Part shown: positions 8,954 through 17,355 of the stretch, in pieces
How the letters are laid out: each line of letters opens with the position of its first letter
Position numbering within the stretch: the first letter of the stretch is position 1
Assembly (NCBI RefSeq): GCF_001278755.1
Contig: NZ_CP012601.1
Coordinates: forward strand, 2,852,001-2,916,000
Direction: 5' to 3'
Source of the DNA: Bacillus sp. FJAT-22090
GTDB taxonomy: Bacteria; Bacillota; Bacilli; Bacillales_A; Planococcaceae
DNA length: 64,000 nucleotides
Position numbers and translations under genes: made by a program
The notes under the pieces: model-generated
Told to the model about the DNA's origin: nothing
Seen by the model: only the letters and a program-made list of their open reading frames with translations
Database searches by the model: none

Positions 8954-9727
8954 CTAAATAACGGTTTCTTCCCCGATATAAGCTTTTATAACTTCTGGAT
9001 TATTTTGTATTTCATCTGGTGTACCAAATCCAATGCGTTTACCAAAGTCCAAAACCGCAATATGATCAGACAAATTCATGACAATTCCTAAATCATGCTC
9101 AATTAATACGACAGTTATTTCCATTACTTCATGCATATCCAATATAAAACGGGCCATCAAATCCTTTTCAGAGTTGTTCATTCCCGCCATCGGCTCATCC
9201 AATAAGATTAACTCCGGTCCCAGTGCCAACGCCCTTCCTACCTCCACACGTTTTTGTAGTCCATACGGAAGGGTTCCTACCGGCGTATGTCGAATGTCTT
9301 GCAACTCTAAAAACTCAATAACCTCTTCTACTTTTTTTCTATGCTCAATTTCTTCATTGGCGGCTTTTCCTACATATAGACCTCCGCTAATTGCACTAGA
9401 GTTCATCAAAGTATGTCTTCCGAGCTTTAGATTATCTAGTACAGACATATGAGCAAACAACGCTATATTTTGAAATGCACGGGCAATACCAAGGGACGTT
9501 CGATTATAAGGTTTCATATTAATAATTTCCTGTCCTTTATAACGAATTGATCCGCTGGTAGGTTGATATAAGCCACTTATGCAATTGAGCATACTAGTTT
9601 TCCCAGCTCCATTTGGACCAATAAGTGAGAATATCTCTCCTTTTTTTATATGATAGCTGACATCATCTAATGCTTTTACCCCACCAAATTGTAATGACAC
9701 ATTCTCTATTTCTAATATAGGTTGCAC
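8954..9727 (-). CDS. livG: LivG-type ABC transporter ATPase
   Basis: The first gene of the operon encodes a 257-residue ATPase with Walker A GPNGAGKTS, the degenerate LivG-type signature LPYGLQKRVEVGRAL, Walker B LILLDEPMAGMN and the switch region VVLIEHDLG. The GTG at 9727 sits eight bases after AAGGGG and is preferred over the GTG at 9736, which abuts the site. It partners LivF. Upstream lie a good sigma-A promoter and a palindromic cre-like site, so the operon is probably repressed when preferred carbon sources are present. Confidence 0.9.
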   Translation of the reverse strand: MQPILEIENVSLQFGGVKALDDVSYHIKKGEIFSLIGPNGAGKTSMLNCISGLYQPTSGSIRYKGQEIINMKPYNRTSLGIARAFQNIALFAHMSVLDNLKLGRHTLMNSSAISGGLYVGKAANEEIEHRKKVEEVIEFLELQDIRHTPVGTLPYGLQKRVEVGRALALGPELILLDEPMAGMNNSEKDLMARFILDMHEVMEITVVLIEHDLGIVMNLSDHIAVLDFGKRIGFGTPDEIQNNPEVIKAYIGEETVI

Positions 9728-9746
9728 TCGAACCACCCCTTCTGTT

Positions 9747-9760
9747 TGTAAGCGCTTAAC
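9747..9760 (-). promoter_or_regulatory. cre-like CcpA site upstream of the liv/ligase operon
   Basis: TGTAAGCGCTTAAC matches the catabolite response consensus TGWAAGCGCTTWCA at 12 of 14 positions with a perfect AAGCGCTT core. It lies between the -10 box and the first start codon, a usual position for CcpA roadblock or repression. Confidence 0.65.
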
Positions 9761-9777
9761 CTTTTAGCTTTTTCTGA

Positions 9778-9807
9778 ATATTACTTTACAGATTATCATC
9801 TTGTCAA
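9778..9807 (-). promoter_or_regulatory. Sigma-A promoter of the liv/ligase operon
   Basis: On the minus strand TTGACA (9807-9802) and TAATAT (9783-9778) are separated by 18 bases, about 50 bases upstream of the livG start. The -35 box is a perfect consensus. Confidence 0.7.
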
Positions 9808-9971
9808 TGTATTTTATGATACATAAGAACTACTTTTTTGTCGTATTATGTAATGGGCGTTTTTGTATTTTTATGTGATAAAAGTCATAAAAATGAGATT
9901 ATTTTTTCAAATTTAAGCGTGTTTTACCTATTATTAACTTTTCACTATTCATTTTCCTAATTATTCAACGT

Positions 9972-10011
9972 AAAAAAACTCCTTTCCTGACGAATTGCAG
10001 GAGAAGGAGTT
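9972..10011 (-). terminator. Terminator of the DUF2238 gene
   Basis: Near-perfect arms AACTCCTTTCCTG and CAGGAGAAGGAGTT (9977-10011) form a stable stem followed on the minus strand by seven T residues. It lies about 75 bases after the DUF2238 stop. Confidence 0.85.
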
Positions 10012-10087
10012 ACTCTATTTATTGTGTTTTCGACAAATTCATCTTAATTTAACCTTTTTTCATCATGCATAAATTATGAATTTTTCT

Positions 10088-10702
10088 TTATTTTTTTAAT
10101 AATTTGTCATGCAACCTTGAAAGAATAATATATGCCAGGAGAGAACCAACTAAAGCTAAAAACATATCCCATTGGGCATCCCATTTATCTCCTTGCATTC
10201 CTAAAAAGTCTTTAGAAACTTTTCCTCCTTTGGAAATTTTGGTGCTCATCCATTCAATGATTTCATATAAAGCAGCAATGGCAAGTGATATACTCATAGT
10301 AATTCCAAACAACCAAACTCCTTTCGTCAAAGCCGTTTTGCGGAGCAATAATTCTCTAATTACTATAACTATCATTCCCTTAAGCAAATGACCAAATCGA
10401 TCATAATTATTTCTCTTCAAATTAAATTCTTCTTTAATCCAATTAAAAAATGGTACCTCTGAGTAAGTATAGTGGCCTCCTATAAATGTCAAAATAGATA
10501 ATATTGCAATGATGAAATAAGAGAGAGTTGTAAAGCGAAACTTTTTATATGTCGCTAAAAGAATGATTATTACAACTACACTAGGACTAACTTCCGCTAG
10601 CCAATCCAAATAGGTTGCAGGCTTAATTACTGACCAAATGAAAAAACCAGAAACAACTATGAGTAGAAATAAATGTACCTTCGAACTTTTATGCTCACCC
10701 AC
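10088..10702 (-). CDS. DUF2238 integral membrane protein (YjdF-like)
   Basis: The protein has about six hydrophobic segments and the DUF2238 hallmarks GGHYTYSEVPFF, YDRFGHLLKG, ALYEIIEW and 'GDKWDAQWDM' towards the C-terminus. Function of the family is unknown; it is a conserved inner-membrane protein. The GTG at 10702 (204 residues) is chosen because GGAGG lies 11 bases upstream and the length then fits the family (about 200-210). ATG 10720 is an alternative, and the open frame to 10813 would overlap the divergent gene. It faces the YdaT-like gene head to head, so the two share a short promoter region. Confidence 0.8.
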   Translation of the reverse strand: MGEHKSSKVHLFLLIVVSGFFIWSVIKPATYLDWLAEVSPSVVVIIILLATYKKFRFTTLSYFIIAILSILTFIGGHYTYSEVPFFNWIKEEFNLKRNNYDRFGHLLKGMIVIVIRELLLRKTALTKGVWLFGITMSISLAIAALYEIIEWMSTKISKGGKVSKDFLGMQGDKWDAQWDMFLALVGSLLAYIILSRLHDKLLKK

Positions 10703-10831
10703 TTGTATACAATCCTCCATCCCACGCAAAGTACTTCTCAATAAGTATAGTTTATCCAAAAATTCCGATTCGAATCCGTGCGTTTGGTTTAGTAGAAATC
10801 GGGGAAAATGCAAGCTAAGGAGGCGATAGCA

Positions 10832-11197
10832 ATGCCATGGGACAAAAAGGATTATCCAGACTCAATGAAGAATTTAGACCCTGATGTAAGAGAGAAAGCT
10901 ATAGAAATTGCCAATGCTTTGTTACGAGACAAGTATGATGAAGGTCGAGCAATCGCCATAGCAACCGCACAAGCACGAAAAGCGATTAATGGTGATGATA
11001 CAGACCGTCCAACGTATGAAGTAAAAGCAAGAAAAGATGAGTGGACACTTATGAAATCAGGTGGAGAACGGGCAATTTTCGTGGAAGAAACGAAGGAAAA
11101 ACTGTTGGAAAAAGCAAAGCCATATGTTAATGACCATAATGGAGTCCTTGAAATCTATCAAGAGAATGGATCCATTGATGATACTTTATATGAATAG
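10832..11197 (+). CDS. ydaT: YdaT-like DUF2188 small protein
   Basis: The 121-residue protein starts at ATG 10832 after TAAGGAGG. The N-terminal half begins MPWDKKDYPDSMKNLDP and continues with 'KAIEIANALL...YDEGRAIAIATAQARK', the pattern of B. subtilis YdaT and ChaB-like modules. The C-terminal half has the DUF2188 pattern 'W.....G..RA.....TKE.....AK......NGVLEIY..NGSI', a small beta-rich domain found in many stress-induced Bacillus proteins. YdaT belongs to the general stress regulon in B. subtilis; no sigma-B promoter could be confirmed here. Function is unknown. The gene stands alone. Confidence 0.8.
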   Translation: MPWDKKDYPDSMKNLDPDVREKAIEIANALLRDKYDEGRAIAIATAQARKAINGDDTDRPTYEVKARKDEWTLMKSGGERAIFVEETKEKLLEKAKPYVNDHNGVLEIYQENGSIDDTLYE

Positions 11198-11208
11198 ATA
11201 AAAAAGTA

Positions 11209-11242
11209 TGACCCATCCTACAGGAGTCTCCAGGATGGGTCA
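11209..11242 (-). terminator. Terminator of the MFS transporter gene (possibly bidirectional)
   Basis: Perfect 11-bp arms TGACCCATCCT and AGGATGGGTCA flank a 12-nt loop. On the minus strand the stem is followed by ACTTTTTTAT, so it mainly serves the minus-strand carrier gene; it also lies 12 bases after the stop of the convergent ydaT-like gene. Confidence 0.8.
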
Positions 11243-11275
11243 ACACGTCAAAAGATAAAAAATGTAATTCATCTA

Positions 11276-12535
11276 TTAAACTACTATACTTGATTTTTGT
11301 TTTTTTATTAAAATGACAAACAAACTAGCCATAACACAAAAGATTCCTGCAAGTAAGAATGCCCATGTGTATGAGTCAAATACTTTATACATATAACCCC
11401 CACCGTATGCAGCTACTGCAGCTCCAGCTTGATGAGCGGCAAAAATCCATCCATAAATAATACCACTTCTCTCAATTCCAAAGATTTGTCTTGAAATGCT
11501 AATTGTTGGCGGTACTGTCGCAATCCAATCCAATCCGTAAAATATAGAGAATAAGATTAATAACGAAAGTGAGCCTTCTTGGAGTGCAAATGGAAGCAAA
11601 ACGAGAGAAGCTCCTCTTAAAATATAATACCAAAACAACAACCATCGATTATCAAAACGATCGGATAACCAACCAGATATTGTCGTACCGACTAAATCAA
11701 ATACCCCCATAAAAGAAAGCATGGAAGCGGCTGCAACGACCGGAATTCCATAACTTATGCAATAGGATATAAAATGGGTTCCAATTAGACCACTTGTAGA
11801 AAGCCCGCATATAAAAAAGCTTCCTGCTAACAACCAAAATTCCTTTACTTTTATAGCTTCGAGTAATGATTCGAACGCCATGGCAACTGGATTTTTCTTT
11901 TTCACAGCATTAGACTCTGGAAACTCTTTTTCTAGTCCATAAGGTAAAATGCCAATTTCCTTCGGGGAGTTTCTCATAAATAAAAGAATAACTACTAGCA
12001 TGATAGAGCTAAGGACTAGTATTAAACCAATTGCAGTGCGCCATGAATAATTTTCTACAAGAATGGCTAGAACAGGAAGTAATACTAACTGTCCTGTTGC
12101 GGTGCTCGCTGTTAAAATCCCTACTGCAAGTCCTCTTCTTTTCTCAAACCAACGATTCGCAACGTATGTACTCAATACTGTTAAAAACACACTAGATCCT
12201 AATCCTATGATGATTCCCCAAATGAGAATGAGCTGCCAGGCTCGGTCCATAAAATAGGTGAGCATGAGACCTACAAGTAGTGTGGACATCGCATAAACCA
12301 TCATCTTTTTTAATCCTAGTACTTCAATCAATGCTGCCATGAATGGGCCAGATAGTCCATATAGAAAAAGACCAACTGCAAAAGCTAAAGAAATAATGGA
12401 CCTATCCCATCCAAACTCATTTTCAAAAGGTACAATAAATACCCCCGAAGATGATCGAACAATTCCCGCTACAATTATCGAGAAAAAAGCGATAGTTAAC
12501 ACAAACCAGCTATAATGTATACGCTTCAATATCAC
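11276..12535 (-). CDS. Major facilitator superfamily transporter
   Basis: The 419-residue protein has twelve predicted membrane segments and the MFS loop 2-3 motif in altered form (region around GPFMAALIEVLGLKKMM) and 'GWLSDRFDNRW' between segments 8 and 9. The overall pattern resembles the oxalate/formate antiporter and monocarboxylate-like branch (MCT/OFA), with 'FENEFGWDRSIISLAFAVG' near the N-terminus. The substrate is probably an organic anion, but this is inference. The GTG at 12535 follows GGAGG by five bases; the GTG at 12541 overlaps that site. It is a single-gene unit with its own terminator. Confidence 0.85.
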   Translation of the reverse strand: MILKRIHYSWFVLTIAFFSIIVAGIVRSSSGVFIVPFENEFGWDRSIISLAFAVGLFLYGLSGPFMAALIEVLGLKKMMVYAMSTLLVGLMLTYFMDRAWQLILIWGIIIGLGSSVFLTVLSTYVANRWFEKRRGLAVGILTASTATGQLVLLPVLAILVENYSWRTAIGLILVLSSIMLVVILLFMRNSPKEIGILPYGLEKEFPESNAVKKKNPVAMAFESLLEAIKVKEFWLLAGSFFICGLSTSGLIGTHFISYCISYGIPVVAAASMLSFMGVFDLVGTTISGWLSDRFDNRWLLFWYYILRGASLVLLPFALQEGSLSLLILFSIFYGLDWIATVPPTISISRQIFGIERSGIIYGWIFAAHQAGAAVAAYGGGYMYKVFDSYTWAFLLAGIFCVMASLFVILIKKQKSSIVV

Positions 12536-12659
12536 ATCCACCTCCTTAACGACTGACGAAATAAATTAAAAAATTCTATCAATTCGATATATTGTACGCT
12601 AAAAATAAGTAATATACAATACAATAAAAGCGCAGGCGCATCCTGAAAATAAATACCTG

Positions 12660-12815
12660 GTTTTGAACGTTTCCAGAGAGCTTTGAACAGACTTTGGCTA
12701 CATCATTACCGTGTGAATTTTTAGAAGGGAGGGTCGTGAATAGCTTCACGACCCTCCCTTCTGTATCGGTAATCCTGTGGCAGTCGTCTATCCGTCGCCT
12801 TCCTACAACTTTTGA
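12660..12815 (+). repeat. Structured intergenic element with variable hairpin, copy 1
   Basis: Three blocks in order: GTTTCCAGAGAGCTTTGAAC (12669-12688); a perfect 18-bp stem with a 4-nt loop at 12723-12762; and a 45-base block beginning CGGTAATCCTGTGGC and containing TCCGTCGCC (from about 12767). The same order of blocks recurs at 56210-56370, where the outer blocks are 75-80% identical but the hairpin arms have unrelated sequence. Stem conservation without sequence conservation suggests a transcribed RNA or a terminator-bearing mobile repeat. The promoter-like TTGTAC/TACAAT pair upstream would start transcription near 12627. Confidence 0.5.
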
Positions 12816-12966
12816 AAACTAATTAGAGAATAGATGCCATCTTATTCATATTGGAAGAATGCTTGCTATTTGTTCGGGTATCCTGTTGATAAAAATAGAT
12901 TCAACATGATGATAATACCCTTCTTCATAGTATTAATTAGAGACTTTCATGTATTTCTTATCTTTC

Positions 12967-12999
12967 GAAAAAACCGTTCGATGCTTGAGCATCAAACGG
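12967..12999 (-). terminator. Terminator of the amino acid permease gene
   Basis: Arms CCGTTCGATGC (12974-12984) and GCATCAAACGG (12989-12999) with one G-U pair; on the minus strand the stem ends in TTTTTTCG. It follows the permease stop at 13019. Confidence 0.85.
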
Positions 13000-13018
13000 C
13001 AGAATATTTTTTATTTAA

Positions 13019-14383
13019 TTATTTGTCTATAGGCATACGTTTACCAATTTTAAAGATGTAGAAGCTTGCTACAACTATCGCTAAGAAAATGATCCCTACA
13101 ATAAGAGAAATACGTGTTTCATCGTTAAACCACATACCTACTAATACCATAATTAAAAATGCAATGGTTAAGTAGTTTGTGACAGGTGCAAAAGGCATTT
13201 TAAAAGGGTGATTTTTAAGTTCTCCCTCCTTAGCTTTTCTAAATCTAATTTGACTAATAAGAATAACAAACCATGGTACCATACCTGGTAACACACTTGC
13301 GCTGTATACATATACGAACAAATTGGCTGGTGCAATATAGCTTAAAATAACCCCAACCGCTAAACCTACTAAAACACCGACCGTACCGAATAAAGGCACA
13401 CCATTATGAGATATTTTCGCAAAGAATTTTGGTGCTTGTCCATTGATTCCTAATGTATAAAGCATACGTCCTGCGCTGTAAATACCACTATTACAACCTG
13501 ACATTGCAGCCGTGATGACGACAAAGTTAATAATTCCAGCTGCCGCTGTAATTCCTACCTTCGCAAAAGTAGCAACAAACGGACTTCCAAGTGAATCCAG
13601 TTGATCCCAAGGATAAACCGTAACGATAACAAAAATCGCACCAATATAGAAAATTAATATACGCCAAATAATACTATTAATCGCTTTTGTTAATGTTTTT
13701 TGTGGATTTTTCGCTTCTCCGGCTGTTATCCCGATTAGTTCCACTCCTTGATACGCTGCAATAACAAGCGACAGTGCAAAGAAGAATCCTGTCCAACCGC
13801 CTGCAAAGAAACCACCATTTTCCCAAAGGTTTGATAACCCGATTGCGTCTCCTCCATTACCAAATCCAAAGAAAATAAGACCTAACCCTGCAATAATCAT
13901 CAATACGATTGTCACGATTTTAATCATCGCAAACCAGAATTCAATTTCACCAAAAGATTTAACAGAAATCAAGTTTGCAGCACCAAGAATCGCCATTGCA
14001 ATGAGCCCAGGAATCCAAGCAGGTAGATCCGGAAACCAATATTGCATATATGTCCCAACTGCAATAATTTCTGCCATCCCAACAATTACCCATTGAAACC
14101 AGTTACTCCACGCTGTGATATAGCCTGCTAACGGATGAATATACTTATGGCCAAATGTCGCAAATGAACCTGTACTTGGCTCTACATAAAGCATTTCTCC
14201 CATTGCACGCATAATAAAATATATAAAAATCCCACATATAGCATATGCAAGTAATACAGATGGGCCTGTCCATTTAATCGTACTAGCAGAACCCATAAAT
14301 AGACCAACGCCAATTGTACCCCCTAAAGCAATCATTTGAATATGACGTGCCTCAAGTCCTCTCTTCAATTCATTATTGGACAT
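13019..14383 (-). CDS. Amino acid permease, APC superfamily (AAT family)
   Basis: The 454-residue protein has twelve membrane segments and the AAT family signatures: [20 protein letters not shown] at the N-terminus, '[18 protein letters not shown]', '[14 protein letters not shown]', '[20 protein letters not shown]' and '[15 protein letters not shown]'. It resembles the B. subtilis AapA/YbxG/YtnA group, which carry neutral amino acids such as serine, threonine, alanine or asparagine with protons; the exact substrate is open. ATG 14383 follows GGGGGGAG, so the seven-residue extension to 14404 is not used. It is a monocistronic gene with a clear terminator. Confidence 0.9.
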   Translation of the reverse strand: MSNNELKRGLEARHIQMIALGGTIGVGLFMGSASTIKWTGPSVLLAYAICGIFIYFIMRAMGEMLYVEPSTGSFATFGHKYIHPLAGYITAWSNWFQWVIVGMAEIIAVGTYMQYWFPDLPAWIPGLIAMAILGAANLISVKSFGEIEFWFAMIKIVTIVLMIIAGLGLIFFGFGNGGDAIGLSNLWENGGFFAGGWTGFFFALSLVIAAYQGVELIGITAGEAKNPQKTLTKAINSIIWRILIFYIGAIFVIVTVYPWDQLDSLGSPFVATFAKVGITAAAGIINFVVITAAMSGCNSGIYSAGRMLYTLGINGQAPKFFAKISHNGVPLFGTVGVLVGLAVGVILSYIAPANLFVYVYSASVLPGMVPWFVILISQIRFRKAKEGELKNHPFKMPFAPVTNYLTIAFLIMVLVGMWFNDETRISLIVGIIFLAIVVASFYIFKIGKRMPIDK

Positions 14384-14631
14384 GTTAGCTCCCCCCAGAT
14401 GCAAAATTTACAACTAATTTATTCGGCAGACATAAACCGAAATATACATACGGTTTTATAAAGTTTATAGAAAGCTGAATAATCTTTCTTATCATAGAAT
14501 AATAAGAATTGACTTAAAATACAAATGTATTTTTAGGAAAAACACCTTAATCCCTTCGTACACCTATGTTTTAAATTTAATAGAAATAATTATTAAAATA
14601 TTCAAATATAATATTTAAGCGTAAAAAATAA

Positions 14632-14666
14632 AATACCTTCCAACATTTAGTATGTTGGAAGGTATT
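14632..14666 (-). terminator. Terminator of cstA
   Basis: Perfect 15-bp arms AATACCTTCCAACAT and ATGTTGGAAGGTATT with a 5-nt loop; on the minus strand the stem runs into TTATTTTTTAC. It begins 11 bases after the cstA stop. Confidence 0.9.
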
Positions 14667-14676
14667 AAAGGTTAAC

Positions 14677-16482
14677 TTATATGGTTCCTTTTGCAGCACG
14701 CTCTACTAGTTCATGCTGCGGAATTTTCCAAAGCTGTAACCACTTACGAATGGAGGTCACAAGAATTACTAGACCAAGAACTAACATGATTACGGAAAGA
14801 GTCCCATTTAAAATGTTATAGCCTGGGCTTTCTGCATTCCAATAAACATTTTTCACCATCCAGTAGCCAGCTACATTAACTGTTACATACAGATAAGATA
14901 GAGGAATCAAGCAAGTAAGCATATAGCTTCGTTTTTGTGCAATCTTCAATACTATCGTTGCACCAATGATCAATCCTATCGAAGCCATTAACTGGTTTGA
15001 TACCCCAAACAATGCCCAAACGGAGCTAATATCTCCGGAATACAGTAAATATCCCCACATAAAGCAAGCTAACGCACTTGCGAAAATAGTTGCACCTATT
15101 GAATTAGTTCGTTTTAACGGTTTAAAGAATGTTCCACCGAAATCTTGGATGAGATAACGAGCAACTCGTGTTCCCGAGTCAATTGCAGTTAGGATAAAGA
15201 CAGCTTCAAATAGAATAACAAACTGATAAAAATAGGAAGCCATTTTTTCGAAAATCGGAATCTCCGTAAAGATATACGTCATTCCTACAGCAAGAGTAAC
15301 AGCCCCTCCTGTTCTTCCTTCTAAATCCATTCCAATCTCATCACTTAGCTTATCTAAATGAACTGTTTCCATCCCTAATGTCGCAAATTTCTCCGGTGTG
15401 GAATTTATTGCAAAATAGTCTCCTGGCATTAATGATACAGCAGCAATTAATGCCATGATTGCAACTAAACATTCCACAAGCATTGCACCAAAAGCTACCC
15501 CTTTAATATCACTCCAACGATTGATCATCTTTGGAGTTGTCCCTGAACCAACGAATGCATGGAATCCTGATATGGCTCCACAAGCAATGGTGATGGAAAC
15601 GAATGGCCAAACCGGTCCCGCGATAATCGGACCTCCACCATTAATGAATTCTGTTAAAGCAGGGAATTGAACTGCTGGATTTACATAGAAAACCCCAATG
15701 ATTAAAGCTACGAATACACCAATTTTCATAAAAGTACTTAAATAATCACGAGGTGCTAGCAATAACCAAACTGGTAACGCCGCAGCAAAAAACGCATAAA
15801 TAGGTAATGCTATAGCGATTGTACTCTTTTCTAATGTTAAGAAATCACCTAATGCTGTCCCTTGAATATTAGGTCCCCAAAGAATAGCAGCCATAATAAG
15901 TCCAAATCCGACGATTGTAGCAGCTTTTAAATTTCCTGTTTTCTTATGGTACAACCCAACTCCCATTGCAATAGGAATTGTAATTCCTACAGCAAAAGTT
16001 CCCCATGGGTTTCTCTCTAATGCGCTTAATACTACTAAAGAAAGACCTGCCATCGTAATCGTAATAATGAATAGCATCGCCAACCCAGCACAGAAGCCTG
16101 CCACTGGACCGAGCTCTTTTTTCGCTATTTCAGATAGAGATTTTCCCTCTTGACGCATGGATGCGAATAGCACAACCATGTCATGAACCGCTCCCCCGAT
16201 TACCGCCCCTATTAGTAGCCAAAGTAAGCCAGGTAAATAACCAAACTGTGCTGCTAATATTGGTCCAACTAATGGTCCCGCCGCAGCAATCGCCGCAAAA
16301 TGGTGACCAAACGTAACCCATTTGTTCGTGGGTACATAATCTTTACCATCTTCCAGTTCATGAGCTGGAGTGGGTTTTGAATCATCTAGTTTCAAAACTT
16401 TTGCAGCCATGAATGTACCATATAAACGATAAGCAATTAATAATATACAAATAGAGCCAATTACAATTGTAACCGCATTCAT
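14677..16482 (-). CDS. cstA: CstA family carbon-starvation / pyruvate transporter
   Basis: The 601-residue protein has some sixteen hydrophobic segments and family signatures 'FGHHFAAIAAAGPLVGPILAAQFGY', of which GHHFAAIAAAGPLVGP is diagnostic, 'GGAVHDMVVLFASMRQEGKS' and 'CGAISGFHAFVGSGTTPKMI'. E. coli CstA and BtsT (YjiY) of this family import pyruvate and possibly peptides with protons. ATG 16482 is preceded by GGGGGT; the extension to 16521 has no site. Directly upstream on the same strand are a LytTR response regulator and a LytS-type kinase. In E. coli BtsS-BtsR and in Bacillus LytS-LytT control pyruvate carriers, so this trio is probably a pyruvate sensing and uptake unit. Confidence 0.9.
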   Translation of the reverse strand: MNAVTIVIGSICILLIAYRLYGTFMAAKVLKLDDSKPTPAHELEDGKDYVPTNKWVTFGHHFAAIAAAGPLVGPILAAQFGYLPGLLWLLIGAVIGGAVHDMVVLFASMRQEGKSLSEIAKKELGPVAGFCAGLAMLFIITITMAGLSLVVLSALERNPWGTFAVGITIPIAMGVGLYHKKTGNLKAATIVGFGLIMAAILWGPNIQGTALGDFLTLEKSTIAIALPIYAFFAAALPVWLLLAPRDYLSTFMKIGVFVALIIGVFYVNPAVQFPALTEFINGGGPIIAGPVWPFVSITIACGAISGFHAFVGSGTTPKMINRWSDIKGVAFGAMLVECLVAIMALIAAVSLMPGDYFAINSTPEKFATLGMETVHLDKLSDEIGMDLEGRTGGAVTLAVGMTYIFTEIPIFEKMASYFYQFVILFEAVFILTAIDSGTRVARYLIQDFGGTFFKPLKRTNSIGATIFASALACFMWGYLLYSGDISSVWALFGVSNQLMASIGLIIGATIVLKIAQKRSYMLTCLIPLSYLYVTVNVAGYWMVKNVYWNAESPGYNILNGTLSVIMLVLGLVILVTSIRKWLQLWKIPQHELVERAAKGTI

Positions 16483-16617
16483 TTTTCTTTTACCCCCATC
16501 CCTGTTGTGTATAGTAATCATACTAAAATTAAGATTGATAAATTCATATTCTAGTTGAGTTACAAAATTTCAAGGATGAACTGCAAAAATGGGGAAACGA
16601 AATACAATTTAACTTAT

Positions 16618-17355
16618 TTAAAAACCAACATACATTTTAAAATCTTTTACGTATGTTCGACTAACAGGAACTTTCGATTGATCTTTAAATATTACATTAT
16701 AAGTAGAATTAAACCATGGATGAATTTCAATAATATGATCCATGTTCACTATAAAGCTCCGATGGACGCGCATAAATTGTGTATTGCTTAATTTTTTCTC
16801 TAACACAGTTAGTGAATCACTAACAATATATTCATCACTCATCGTTTTGACCTTGCATTTGCCTTCAAAAGATTCCAAATAAATGATGGAGTCATTTTCA
16901 AGCAAAACAATTCTTTCCTCTACTAAAACAGCAATTTTTCCCGAATTAACATTCTTAGCAGAAGAAACGAATCGCCGTTCCTCACTTCCGATTTTCCCTA
17001 CATGAATTATCTTTTCCAGTGTTTTTCGGATACGCTCCTCATCAAATGGTTTTAAAATATAATCAAGTGCATTTAATTCAAACGCTTGTAAGGCATACTC
17101 ATCGTAAGCGGTCGCAAACACAATGGCAGGGGCCGGTTTAAGCTGAATCAATTGCTTAGCTAAGTCTAATCCGTTATCTTCCTCTAAATCTATATCTAAA
17201 AATACCAAATCTGGATGTTGCTTGGATATATCCTTCACAGCATTTATAAGACTATCTGCTTCACCAATAACTTCAATTTGTTTACTTTCGGTGAGAAGAT
17301 ATTTTAATTCCTCCCTTGCCAATGGTTCATCTTCAACTATATACGCCTTCAACAT
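16618..17355 (-). CDS. LytTR-type response regulator (LytT/BtsR-like)
   Basis: The 245-residue protein has a receiver domain (residues 1-120) with phospho-acceptor Asp54 in HPDLVFLDIDL, the acidic pair in YIVEDEP and Lys in ILKPFDE, followed by a LytTR DNA-binding domain (about 140-245) with 'IIYLESFEGKCKVKT' and 'QFMRVHRSFIVNMDHI'. The start ATG 17355 lies inside the end of the kinase gene (23-base overlap) with GGAG upstream, so the two are co-translated. LytTR proteins bind pairs of imperfect direct repeats; I could not identify a clear pair in the 135 bases before cstA. Its likely target is cstA. Confidence 0.9.
   Translation of the reverse strand: MLKAYIVEDEPLAREELKYLLTESKQIEVIGEADSLINAVKDISKQHPDLVFLDIDLEEDNGLDLAKQLIQLKPAPAIVFATAYDEYALQAFELNALDYILKPFDEERIRKTLEKIIHVGKIGSEERRFVSSAKNVNSGKIAVLVEERIVLLENDSIIYLESFEGKCKVKTMSDEYIVSDSLTVLEKKLSNTQFMRVHRSFIVNMDHIIEIHPWFNSTYNVIFKDQSKVPVSRTYVKDFKMYVGF

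Larger units (their letters stand above)
12542..13018. other. Intergenic gap holding a structured element and a terminator
   Basis: No protein gene is convincing. The gap holds a possible plus-strand promoter (TTGTAC, 17 bases, TACAAT at 12592-12620), the structured element at 12660-12815 described separately, and the minus-strand terminator of the amino acid permease. Confidence 0.5.

Noticed and set aside
12834..13061. 75-codon plus-strand frame before the amino acid permease
   Set aside because: Overlaps the permease terminator and the end of that gene on the other strand; no start signal.
16483..16617. Possible LytTR binding direct repeats before cstA
   Set aside because: Only one weak half-site could be found; no convincing pair at the right spacing.
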